A DNA stretch of 64,000 nucleotides from Candidatus Defluviibacillus avedoerensis (lineage in GTDB: Bacteria > Pseudomonadota > Gammaproteobacteria > Burkholderiales > Burkholderiaceae_C): the NCBI GenBank assembly GCA_016703665.1, contig JADJBS010000020.1:1365988-1429987 (forward strand). Reading direction: 5' to 3'. Shown one piece after another: positions 36,180 to 44,319 of the stretch. Every line of letters starts with the position of its first letter. Position 1 is the stretch's first letter. The notes below the pieces were generated by a model that was not told the origin of the DNA, ran no database searches, and was given only the letters and a program-made list of their open reading frames with translations. A program made the position numbers and the translations under genes.

Positions 36180-36281
36180 GTAGAGACTCCGTTGAGGAAT
36201 TTTCTCTACTTCACACTGGCTCAAGATTTCAAGGAGGCTTCAATAGTCGTCTCTTGCCATCTATTGGGGGAGGTTTTTGCC

Positions 36282-36815
36282 ATGACATCAGCGGTATTGG
36301 TCATTGACGTGCAACAAGGGCTTTGTGAGGGTGAGGGAGCCGCGTTTGACTGCAAAGGCACTATCGCTCGCATCAATCAAGTCACCCAAAAAGCAAGGGC
36401 TGCCCGTGCCCCGGTTCTCTTCATCCAGCACGAGTCAACCGCTGGTTATCTTGAACATGGTTCGGATGCGTGGCAGATCGCAAACGGTGTGGCGCTCGAT
36501 CCGGCAGATCTCAAGATTCGAAAGACAACGCCTGACGCGTTTTTGGGCACCGAGCTTGAAAGCACATTGCGAAGCCTCGGAATCGAGAAGCTGATCATTT
36601 GCGGAATGCACTCTGAGTTCTGCGTAGACACGACCACGCGCCGGGCGCTAGCGCTGGGCTTTCCGGTGACCTTGGTGTCGGATGGGCACACTTCGGCGGG
36701 CAATGCAGTCATAACAGCGCAACAGGTTATCGCGCATCACAACACTACGCTGTCCAACATCTCCAGCTTTGGGCCTCGGGTGCAGCCCGTGCCTACAGAC
36801 AGCATCGAGTTTTAG
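36282..36815 (+). CDS. Isochorismatase-like cysteine hydrolase
   Basis: This 177-residue protein begins TSAVLVIDVQQGLCEGEG, with the catalytic Asp near the start, and continues with LIICGMHSEFCVDTTTRRAL, carrying the nucleophilic Cys. A lysine in LKIRKTTPDAF would complete the usual D-K-C triad. Family members hydrolyse amides or vinyl ethers, for example nicotinamidases and N-carbamoyl amidohydrolases. The start at 36282 has a strong GGGGGAGG site. It sits beside the right end of the IS element and converges on the AraC gene. Confidence 0.88.
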   Translation: MTSAVLVIDVQQGLCEGEGAAFDCKGTIARINQVTQKARAARAPVLFIQHESTAGYLEHGSDAWQIANGVALDPADLKIRKTTPDAFLGTELESTLRSLGIEKLIICGMHSEFCVDTTTRRALALGFPVTLVSDGHTSAGNAVITAQQVIAHHNTTLSNISSFGPRVQPVPTDSIEF

Positions 36816-36818
36816 GCA

Positions 36819-37863
36819 TTACAACTGCTGCCGATACGCCCCCGGCGACAACCCGGTCCAGCCTTTGAACGCCCGGTGAAAGGTACTGGCCTCGGCAAAG
36901 CCTAAGCGGCTGGCGATGTCGGGCAGGGTCAACTCGGGTTGGGCCAGGCAGGCGATGGCCACGTCGCGGCGCAGGTCGTCCTTGATAGCCTGAAAGCCTT
37001 GGCCCTCCAGCTGCAGGCGGCGCCGCAGGGTTTGCGGGGTCATGGCCAGCGCAGCGCTTACCTCTTCCAGCGAGGGCAGTTCGTTGGCCAACTGGCGGCG
37101 CGGCGAGCGGCGGATGCGCTCGGTCAGGTTGGTTTGGTCGCGGTATTTGACCAGCAGGTTGGCAGGGGCCTGGCTTAAGAAATTCGCCCAGGCTTTGCGG
37201 GTTTTGTACGATGGGTAATGCCAGCCATCGCTCGTCAAATAACAGTTCTGTGCTATTACTTTGATACTGTACTGGCGCCTGAAACACGCGCCCGGCATCG
37301 GTGCTGTGGCCTTGTTCGATGGCAGGGTACACCACTTGCAGCAAGGGGATGCGCCGTGCCACCAACCAGCAGGCCAGGCCGTAGGTAAAGAAGATGAACG
37401 ACCGCTCGGCGTACACGCGTGCGCTGGTGTGGGCGTGATCCGGCAGCACGAAGGGTGTGACCCTGGCACGGACCACACCTTCGCCGACTTGCAGGCGCGG
37501 GGCAAAGTCTGACAGCAGCAAGTGGTAGTACGCAAAGCCAACTCTCAATGCCTCACCCAGGGTGCTGCAATGGATTAACTGGCGGCAGCAATGCACAAAG
37601 CCACCGGGCTTGAGGGGCTGGCTGCACAGGCCCCACAACTCGTCGCGCAAGCGGCGGCGCAGGATGAGGATAAGCGCAGCATATTGCGCCTGGGTGACGC
37701 GGGCCAAGGGTGAATCGAGCAAAGCAGGCGAGATGCCTGCGCGGCGGAGCAGCATGCCAGCGTCCAGCCTACGGGCTTGTGCGCCTTGCAGGATTTGCAC
37801 AACCTGCGCTATGCCAACCGTGTGGTGCGTATCGGGGGTGGCCAAGGCCAGGTCAATCCTCAA
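36819..37863 (-). pseudogene. AraC-family regulator interrupted by one frameshift
   Basis: From ATG 37863 the N-terminal effector domain reads well (QILQGAQARRLDAGMLLRRA, STLGEALRVGFAYYHLLLSD) up to PQSLGEFL. It then continues in another frame with SQAPANLLVKYRDQTNLTER and the C-terminal double helix-turn-helix (MTPQTLRRRLQLEGQGFQAI, IASRLGFAEASTFHRAFKGW). One extra base near 37180-37182 explains the break; removing it gives 347 residues, the normal length. It overlaps the crotonase gene by 11 bp and could be the local operon regulator. Confidence 0.85.
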
Positions 37864-38647
37864 AACTGGCCGGGCGCTTTTCGACGAATGACATCACCGC
37901 CTCTTTGTGCGCGGCAGTCTTATGGGCAATGGCCTGGTAACCTGCGGACAGCTCCAGCAGCGATTCGAGGCTGCTGCGTTCACCTTCGCGCAGCAAGCGC
38001 TTCGTCATGCGCAGCACAGCGCCGGGGTTGGCGGTGATCTTGCGGGCGAGCTTTAGCGCTTCATCCATCAATGCATCAGGAGCCACGACGCGCGACACCA
38101 GGCCGCAGGCCAAGGCTTCTTGCGCGTTCAGCGCTTCGCCGGTGAAGGCCATTTCAGATGCCTTGGACATGCCCACAGCGCGCGGCAGTAACCAGGCGCC
38201 GCCGTCACCGGGAACGATGCCGACTTTGACAAAGCTCTCGGCAAAGGTAGCTTTGTCGCTGGCGATGCGGATGTCGCACATGCAGGTCAAGTCCAGCCCG
38301 GCGCCGATGGCGGGGCCGTTGATGGCGGCGATGACGGGCACGTCCAGGTTGTACAAAGCCTTGGGCAGACGCTGGATGCCGTTGCGGTATTCCTCACGGA
38401 TCAGGTCGGGCTTGATGTCCTGATTGAAGAAGCGCTGCATGTCTTTGACATTGCCGCCCGAGCAGAACACCGGGCCTGCGCCGGTGACGATGACGCAGCG
38501 GATGGTGGTGTCCAGCCGGATAGCGTCGCAGGCGTCCACAAACTCTTGCACCGCATTGTTGCCGGTCAGGGCATTGCGGGTTTCGGGCTGGTTCATGGTG
38601 AGGGTGACGATCGCGCCCTCGCGCGTGGTTTGCAGGAACGGGGTCAT
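37853..38647 (-). CDS. Enoyl-CoA hydratase/isomerase (crotonase family)
   Basis: This 264-residue crotonase has CSGGNVKDMQRFF and AINGPAIGAGLDLTCMCDIR as oxyanion-hole segments. The second segment has Asp where typical hydratases have Glu, and the later one reads FVKVGIVPGDGGAWLLPRAV, without the usual second Glu. It may be an isomerase- or hydrolase-type member instead of a standard hydratase. It is the last enzyme gene of the 46813-37853 operon, 19 bp after the broken dehydrogenase. Confidence 0.88.
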   Translation of the reverse strand: MTPFLQTTREGAIVTLTMNQPETRNALTGNNAVQEFVDACDAIRLDTTIRCVIVTGAGPVFCSGGNVKDMQRFFNQDIKPDLIREEYRNGIQRLPKALYNLDVPVIAAINGPAIGAGLDLTCMCDIRIASDKATFAESFVKVGIVPGDGGAWLLPRAVGMSKASEMAFTGEALNAQEALACGLVSRVVAPDALMDEALKLARKITANPGAVLRMTKRLLREGERSSLESLLELSAGYQAIAHKTAAHKEAVMSFVEKRPASFED

Positions 38648-38666
38648 GGTGAGCTTTAGCCTTGAG

Positions 38667-39674
38667 TTAGACGGTAGCGGTGTCGGTGATACGTCGGATC
38701 AAATCCAGCGTGGTGGTGTCGGGTGCGTCAAGCAATGCAGCACCCAGCACACCGTGCCAATAGGTCTCGGAGCCTGCGGCTTGGCGCCACAGGTGCAGGC
38801 GGCGGGTGTAGAGCTGCAGGTCAAATTCTGCAGTGAAGCCGATAGCGCCGTGGATGGAATGGGCCAGCGACGCCACCTCCAGCGCGGCCTCGCTGGTGCG
38901 GGCTTTGGCCACGGCAACGCGTTGACGGTTCAGCTGATTCGCCTGTCTGAATGACACCCTAGCTGCGCAGCCATGCGCGCCGCGAACACGTGTTCAGCCA
39001 TCACGCTCAACTGGTGCTGAATGGCCTGGAACTTGCCAATGGGGCGTCCAAACTGGTTGCGGTCATTGGCATAGGCCAGCGTGCGCTGGAAGACACTCTC
39101 AAGGCACCCGCCAATTGCGCGGAGTACACGCAGGCTTGCAGGGTGCGCACATCGAGCGTGCCTTGTACTGTAGGCGCGGCAGCCACATCAGCGGCGGGCC
39201 ATTGCAGTGTGGCATCCAGGCAAAAGCCAGCGTCGGTGGCAGCGGCCTTGGCGGTGGGCAGCACCAGCAAACGGTCGGGCAACACAGCCAGCACATGATC
39301 GGCCACGCGGCCGCAGCGCACGGTGTCGCAGGTCAATGTGCCTTGGACGTTGAGGACACCTGTGGCGATGGTCAAACTGCCCGTTGGAGCGCTAAGGCCT
39401 GCGCCCGGCAGCAGCGCGCGGCAGAGCATGGTTTCTGCCAAGGGCACGGGCAGCGCATGCGCACCGCACAGTGCCCAGATGGGATAAACATCGGCCAGTC
39501 CCATGCCCGCGCCGCCTTGGTCTTCGGGCAGGAGCGCATCGGCGAATCCTGCCAATTCAATGTGTTGCCACAGGCTGTGATGCTCACCACCTGCCTCGAT
39601 GGCGCGCACCACGGTGGGGGTGCACTGGTCAGACAGCAACTGTGCGACAGCGTCGGAAAAAGATCGTCTGACAT
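38667..39674 (-). pseudogene. Acyl-CoA dehydrogenase-like gene with three frameshifts
   Basis: The start at 39674 (MSDDLF) leads, after a lost base in the T run near 39657-39661, into QLLSDQCTPTVVRAIEAGGE and DALLPEDQGGAGMGLADVYP. A second shift near 39100 breaks LAGAL/ESVFQRTLAYANDRNQ, and a third near 38958 breaks MAAQLG/VSFRQANQLN, before the end ASLAHSIHGAIGF and WHGVLGAALLD. Restoring three bases gives about 336 residues. This is the small, catalytic-glutamate-poor partner type found beside another dehydrogenase (39680), as in heteromeric steroid side-chain dehydrogenases. Confidence 0.8.
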
Positions 39675-39679
39675 GGTGA

Positions 39680-40836
39680 TCACCTTAGCCCTAAGCCACG
39701 GGCAATCATGCCGCGCAGGATGTCGCGCGTGCCCCCGCGCAAAGAGAAGGACGGCGACGCCTGGGTCACGTAGTTGAGCGTCAACAGCAGTTCCAGTGGG
39801 GCGTTTTGCGCTTCGCGTGAAAACAGGTCGTCAGCAATCGCGGCAGGAATCAACTGCTCCACACCTGTGCCTAAATCCTTGACCAGTGCGGCTTCGACGA
39901 CAGGGCTCTCGCCCCGGTTCAGCCTCTCTGTGACAGCGATGGACATGGCGCGCAGTGGGCTGAGTTGGCTGATGATCTTGCCCGCCAAGCGTTGGGCTGA
40001 TTCGGTGCGGCCTTGTGGCGTGCGCACATAGGCCAGCCATTCGTCAAACAGCACGATGCTGGAGAAGAGTCGCTCTGGCCCGCTGCGCTCAAAAGCCAGT
40101 TCAGCGGTGACTTGTTCCCAGCCTCTGCCCTCGGCGCCAATCAGTGCGTCGTCGGCCAGCAGCACGTTGTCAAAGAACACTTCGCAAAAATGGCTGTCGC
40201 CCGACAGGTCTTGAATTGGTCGCACGGTGACGCCGGGCAGTGACAAATCCACGATGACTTGAGACAGGCCTTTGTGGCGGTCATCCGCCTCGCCCGAGGT
40301 GCGCACCAGCGCGATCATGAAGTGGCAGCCTGCAGCGTTGGTCGTCCAGATCTTCTGACCATTGAGCGTCCAGCCTGTGTCTGTCTTAACAGCGCGGGTG
40401 CGCACGCTGGCCAAGTCAGAGCCCGCATTGGGCTCGCTCATGCCAATGCAGAAGAAGGCTTCGCCGTTGCAGATGCGCGGCAGGTAGAACTGCTTTTGAG
40501 ACTCGGTGCCGTATTTGAGGATGAGTGGGCCACTCTGGCGGTCGGCAATCCAGTGCGAGCCGACGGGGGCACCTGCATTGAGCAGTTCTTCGGCGAGCAC
40601 GTAGCGCAAAGGGGAGAGCGCCCCGCGCCGCCGTACGCCTTGGGCAGGGTCAAACCGAGCCAACCTTTGTTCCCCAGTTGGCGGCTGAAGTCTGCGCTGT
40701 AGCCGGCCCAGGAGCGTGCGCGGATGTGGGCGGGGATGTCTTTGACAGCGGCATGGATGAAGGCGCGGACTTCGGCGCGAAGGGCTTCGTCCTCCGCAGG
40801 GATTGCCGTTAACGTAAGGGAATCAAGCTGGCTCAC
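39680..40836 (-). pseudogene. Acyl-CoA dehydrogenase interrupted by one frameshift
   Basis: A GTG at 40836, overlapping the upstream Bug stop (GTGA), starts DEALRAEVRAFIHAAVKDIP and GNKGWLGLTLPKAYGGAG. Then the frame changes, and RYVLAEELLNAGAPVGSHWI continues to GMSEPNAGSDLASVRTRAVK, WTLNGQKIWTTNAAGCHFMI and the C-terminal LRGGTRDILRGMIARGLGLR. A lost base in the G run (plus-strand CCCC 40621-40624) explains it; the repaired length is 385 residues. It pairs with the gene at 38667 and is probably one subunit of a heteromeric dehydrogenase. Confidence 0.85.
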
Positions 40837-41798
40837 TGTTGCTCCACCTTGGCCTTCGCAGCGATGCTTTTCCAGAGCTTGATCTCAGCAGCTTGAAACG
40901 CGCGCATTTCGTCCGGCCCACCGTTCATCACCTCTGCCCCCAGGCGTTCATAGAACGCTTTGGTCTCGGGCAGATTCTCGATCTGGGTGAGCAGGGTGGC
41001 TAGTTTGTCGGCCTCGGCCTTAGGGGTTTTGGCGTGCACCATGGCGCCGACCCAGGTGTAGGCGGTAAAGCCATGCAGCCCGGCCTCAGAAGCCGTGGGC
41101 ACCTGTGGCAGCGCAGCGATGCGCTTGTCTGACGCGATAGCCAGCGCTTTGATCTTGCCAGCCTTGACCAGTTCTGACGCACCCGTAACATCGGCAAACG
41201 CCAGTGCCACGGTGCCAGAGGCCACGGCGGTAATTGCCTCTGATGCACCCTTGAATGGCACATGGTGGGTTTGCACCTTGGCCTGGTCATTGAAGAGCTC
41301 CGCCATCAGCTGATAGCCGGCCGACCCTGCGCCGTAGTCCAGTTTGTCAGGCTGGGCTTTAGCGCTGGCAATCAGTTCGGCCAAGGTGCTCGGGCCATTT
41401 GGCGGCACGATCAATGCTGCGGGGGAGCGCATCATCATGGACAGCGGCGCCAAATCAGTCTGCGGGTCGTAAGGCAAAGCTTTGAACAGCGCGGCATTGA
41501 CGGCCAGCGTGGAGTTGCTGCCCACAAACACGGTGTAACCGTCCGCAGGGGCTGCCAGCACCGCGCGCACGGCGATGAAGCCGTTGGCGCCGGGTTTGTT
41601 GTCTACCACCACGGTCTGGCCAGTCATCTCGCCGAGCTTCTTGCCAAAGTAGCGGGCCGAGGTATCGGTGCCACTACCTGGGGGGAAAGGCACGACGAAC
41701 TTGATCGGTTTGTTGGGGAATTCTTGTGCCGCAACGGGCACACTTGCAAGCGTGGTGATCGCTAGGGCCAATATAGCGATGAAGGGAAGGCGTTTCAT
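40833..41798 (-). CDS. Bug-family (TctC) periplasmic solute-binding protein
   Basis: This 321-residue Bug receptor has the signal MKRLPFIAILALAITTLASV with cleavage near VAAQE, then KPIKFVVPFPPGSGTDTSAR, VVVDNKPGANGFIAVRAVL and HHVPFKGASEAITAVASG. It is one of three Bug genes interspersed in the 46813-37853 operon and lies directly before the dehydrogenase pair. A GC-rich signal and normal Bug length support an intact receptor. Confidence 0.9.
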   Translation of the reverse strand: MKRLPFIAILALAITTLASVPVAAQEFPNKPIKFVVPFPPGSGTDTSARYFGKKLGEMTGQTVVVDNKPGANGFIAVRAVLAAPADGYTVFVGSNSTLAVNAALFKALPYDPQTDLAPLSMMMRSPAALIVPPNGPSTLAELIASAKAQPDKLDYGAGSAGYQLMAELFNDQAKVQTHHVPFKGASEAITAVASGTVALAFADVTGASELVKAGKIKALAIASDKRIAALPQVPTASEAGLHGFTAYTWVGAMVHAKTPKAEADKLATLLTQIENLPETKAFYERLGAEVMNGGPDEMRAFQAAEIKLWKSIAAKAKVEQQ

Positions 41799-41808
41799 GG
41801 GGCTCCTC

Positions 41809-42786
41809 TTACTCCAGGCTCGCGCCCGTTAACTTGACGACTTCAGCCCATCGGCTTAACTCTGAGCTGATATATGCACCGTATTCCGCAGGGGTGGAGC
41901 CCAGTGGCTCGGCACCTTGCACCGCCAGTTTGGCTTTGACATCGGACGAGGCCAGCGCCTTGATCACCTCGGTGTTCAAGCGCGTCACGATCTCGGGCGG
42001 GGTCTTGGCCGGCACCATCAGGCCTTGCCAGGCTCCCACTTCAAAGTTGGGCATCACGGTCTCGTTCAGAGTGGGCACGTCGGGCAACACACTGGTGCGC
42101 TTGAGGCTGGTGACAGCCAGGGCGCGCAGACGTTTGTCTTTGATGAAGGGCAAGGCCGAGTTAACGGTGTCGGTGGTGAACTGGGTTTGTCCGCCGACCA
42201 AATCAGTCAAGGCTGGGGCGCTGCCTTTGTAGGGGATGTGGCTGGCAGTCAGCCCCTTGGCATTGAGCAACATGAATGCGCCCAGGTGGGTGATGTTGCC
42301 ATTGCCTGCCGAACCGTAAGAGAGCTTGCCGGGGTTGGCTTTGACATGGGCCAAAAACTCTTGCACGGTGTTGACGGGCAATGAGGGGTGCACGGCCAGC
42401 ACCAGCGGGATGACGGCGGTGAGCACCACGGGGGCGAGGTCGGTGCGCACGTCGTAGCTGAGCTTTTTGTACAGCGCAGGGCTGAGCGTGACAGCTGAGG
42501 TGTTGTAGAACACGGTGTAGCCGTCGGGGGCGGACTTGGCAACAAACTCTGCCCCCAGGTTGCCATTGGCGCCGGGGCGGTTTTCTACCACCACCGACTG
42601 GCCCATCTGCTCGGTCAACTTTTGCGCGAGCACCCGCGCCACCAGATCGGTGGGGCCGCCGGGCGGAAAGGCCAGCACGAGCTTGATGGGCTTGTCGGGG
42701 TAGTTGCTTTGCGCAAATACTGGGGCAGAAAATGCGGTCAGGGCCAAGGCGCACGCCATGGCCAGGCGTCGATTGAGTACTTGCAT
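41809..42786 (-). CDS. Bug-family (TctC) periplasmic solute-binding protein
   Basis: This 325-residue Bug receptor has the signal VLNRRLAMACALALTAFSAP with cleavage near VFAQS, then KPIKLVLAFPPGGPTDLVA, VVVENRPGANGNLGAEFV and HIPYKGSAPALTDLVGGQ. It lies 10 bp upstream of the next Bug gene (40833) and is co-directional with it. The similarity of the pair suggests duplication followed by specialisation, not a redundant copy. Confidence 0.9.
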   Translation of the reverse strand: MQVLNRRLAMACALALTAFSAPVFAQSNYPDKPIKLVLAFPPGGPTDLVARVLAQKLTEQMGQSVVVENRPGANGNLGAEFVAKSAPDGYTVFYNTSAVTLSPALYKKLSYDVRTDLAPVVLTAVIPLVLAVHPSLPVNTVQEFLAHVKANPGKLSYGSAGNGNITHLGAFMLLNAKGLTASHIPYKGSAPALTDLVGGQTQFTTDTVNSALPFIKDKRLRALAVTSLKRTSVLPDVPTLNETVMPNFEVGAWQGLMVPAKTPPEIVTRLNTEVIKALASSDVKAKLAVQGAEPLGSTPAEYGAYISSELSRWAEVVKLTGASLE

Positions 42787-42809
42787 GTTTTACCTTTTGA
42801 TTGAAATCA

Positions 42810-43292
42810 TTAAGACGCGGGGCGTCCTGCCAACAGGCGGGTGGCGGTATAGGTCATCACTGTTTTGCCATGCTGATTGAGCACGTGAATGTCTGAAGTC
42901 ACCACGGCGCGTCCACTGGTGGACGTGGGCCTCAGTGCGGTGACCTCTACCTCGGCGTGGATGGTGTCTCCTACCAGCACGGGTGCCAATATCTTCTGTT
43001 GCAGCTCCAGCATGGCCAGACCCGTGCCCTGGATCATGGTTTGCAGGATGAAGCCTTCGATCAAGGTATAGGTCAGTGCGCCCGGCACGGGGCGGCCTTT
43101 GATGGCACCACCCTCGTACCCTTCCTCAATGAAGATGGCCTCCAGCATGCCGGTACAGGAGATGAAGTTGACGAGGTCGGTCTCGGTGATGGTGCGGCGA
43201 AAGGTATGGAACCTTTGCCCCACCGCCAAGTCTTGCCAGTAAAAGCCTTGACCGAGTCGTGGGAGGGGTGCTGTGGGGCCAGGCTGGGTCAT
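42810..43292 (-). CDS. MaoC-like hot-dog protein lacking the hydratase motif
   Basis: This 160-residue protein has the MaoC fold order: FYWQDLAVGQRFHTFRRTIT, then FISCTGMLEAIFIEEGYEGG, then GRPVPGALTYTLIEGFILQT and VLVGDTIHAEVEVTALRP. The GD/H catalytic pair of (R)-hydratases is replaced (SCTGMLEAIFIEE has no D-x-N-P-x-H). It may be a non-catalytic partner, a different hydratase subclass, or a binding protein. The start at ATG 43292 has an AGGA site and avoids a non-family extension to 43334. It lies between Bug genes in the operon. Confidence 0.75.
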   Translation of the reverse strand: MTQPGPTAPLPRLGQGFYWQDLAVGQRFHTFRRTITETDLVNFISCTGMLEAIFIEEGYEGGAIKGRPVPGALTYTLIEGFILQTMIQGTGLAMLELQQKILAPVLVGDTIHAEVEVTALRPTSTSGRAVVTSDIHVLNQHGKTVMTYTATRLLAGRPAS

Positions 43293-43308
43293 GGGGATGT
43301 CCTTTGGC

Positions 43309-44292
43309 CTATTGTTTCGGGATGCCCTTGGCAACAGTCCCCCAAAGTGCCAGTTCCTTGGCGACGCGCTCTCCCAACGATTGGGGGCTGCCCACCCACA
43401 GGTCGTAGCCCTGCTCGATCAACTTGGCCTTGAGTTCTTCGTTGGCCAGCGCTTTGCGGGTGGCTTCATTGATTTTTGCTACAAATTCAGGAGCCAACTT
43501 ATTAGACCCAAAAAGCCCATACCAGCCACCCACATCGTAATCGGGGATACCGGACTCGCGCATGCTGGGGGTGTCGGGCAGCGAGGCATTGCGGTCGCGC
43601 GATGTGACAGCAATGCCTCGCACCTTGCCCGACTGGATGTAGTTGCGACCGGTACTGATGATGTCAAACATCATGGTGATCTGGCCACCGATCACGTCGG
43701 TCATCGCAGGCGCGTTGCCTTTGTAGGGCACATGGGTCAGATCGGTGCCGGTTCGCAGGGCCAGAAGTTCGCCGCTCATGTGGTTGGAAGCGCCAATACC
43801 TGCTGAGCCGTACGACACCTTGCCGGGGTTGGCCTTGGCGTAGGCAATCAACTCGGGCAGGGTCTTAAAGGGCTGATCTTTGTTCATCACCAGCACGTTG
43901 TAGTAGCTGAGGATGGGCGCCACGGGAGCCAAGTCTTTGACGGGGTCAAAAGGCATCGCTTTTAGGATGTGAGGGCTGATCGTCATCGGCGGGCTGGCAG
44001 CAAAGTAAAGCACCTGCGCAGAGGGCGGTGCATGTACAACAAAGTCACCCGCCGTGGTGCCGCCAGCCCCAGGTTTGTTTTCCACGATCACGGTCTGGCC
44101 CAGCTCCTTGGCAAGGTACGGAGCGATCAAACGTGCGCCTCCATCCACCGGCCCACCCGCTGCATAGCCAACGATGAGTTTGAGCGGTGCGCTGCTTTGC
44201 GCCATGCCTGGGATGGGTGCCAGCGCCGTTAAGCCAAGCAAGCCAGCGATCAGCTTGCGGCGAATGTTGCCGTGGGGATTGCGAGTGTTCAT
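43309..44292 (-). CDS. Bug-family (TctC) periplasmic solute-binding protein
   Basis: This 327-residue receptor has the signal KLIAGLLGLTALAPIPGMAQ, then LKLIVGYAAGGPVDGGARLI, VIVENKPGAGGTTAGDFVV and THVPYKGNAPAMTDVIGGQ. It is the third Bug gene of this operon, between the thiolase-like gene (44320) and the MaoC-like gene (42810). No permease is present. It starts with MNTRNPHGNIRRKL, so a short cytoplasmic-type tail precedes the signal. Confidence 0.9.
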   Translation of the reverse strand: MNTRNPHGNIRRKLIAGLLGLTALAPIPGMAQSSAPLKLIVGYAAGGPVDGGARLIAPYLAKELGQTVIVENKPGAGGTTAGDFVVHAPPSAQVLYFAASPPMTISPHILKAMPFDPVKDLAPVAPILSYYNVLVMNKDQPFKTLPELIAYAKANPGKVSYGSAGIGASNHMSGELLALRTGTDLTHVPYKGNAPAMTDVIGGQITMMFDIISTGRNYIQSGKVRGIAVTSRDRNASLPDTPSMRESGIPDYDVGGWYGLFGSNKLAPEFVAKINEATRKALANEELKAKLIEQGYDLWVGSPQSLGERVAKELALWGTVAKGIPKQ

Positions 44293-44319
44293 GTTGTCTC
44301 CGTTATGGTTAAGTCGTAC

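Larger units (their letters stand above)
35081..36223 (-). mobile_element. Degenerate IS3-family insertion element
   Basis: Both OrfA- and OrfB-type transposase text is present on the minus strand but broken by several shifts. Candidate terminal repeats are TGGTCCACTCAGAAGTAGAG at 35081-35100 and the complement of 36204-36223, matching at 15 of 20 positions, with a perfect inner GAAGTAGAG; the ends are TG...CA as in IS3 elements. The length would be about 1.14 kb. I see no clear target duplication. The element is presumably inactive. Confidence 0.75.

Noticed and set aside
35101..36203. A GTTGRGGAATTTT direct repeat near both ends of the IS3-type element.
   Set aside because: The two copies are inside the proposed element ends and too long for an IS3 target duplication; probably part of the degenerate terminal regions.
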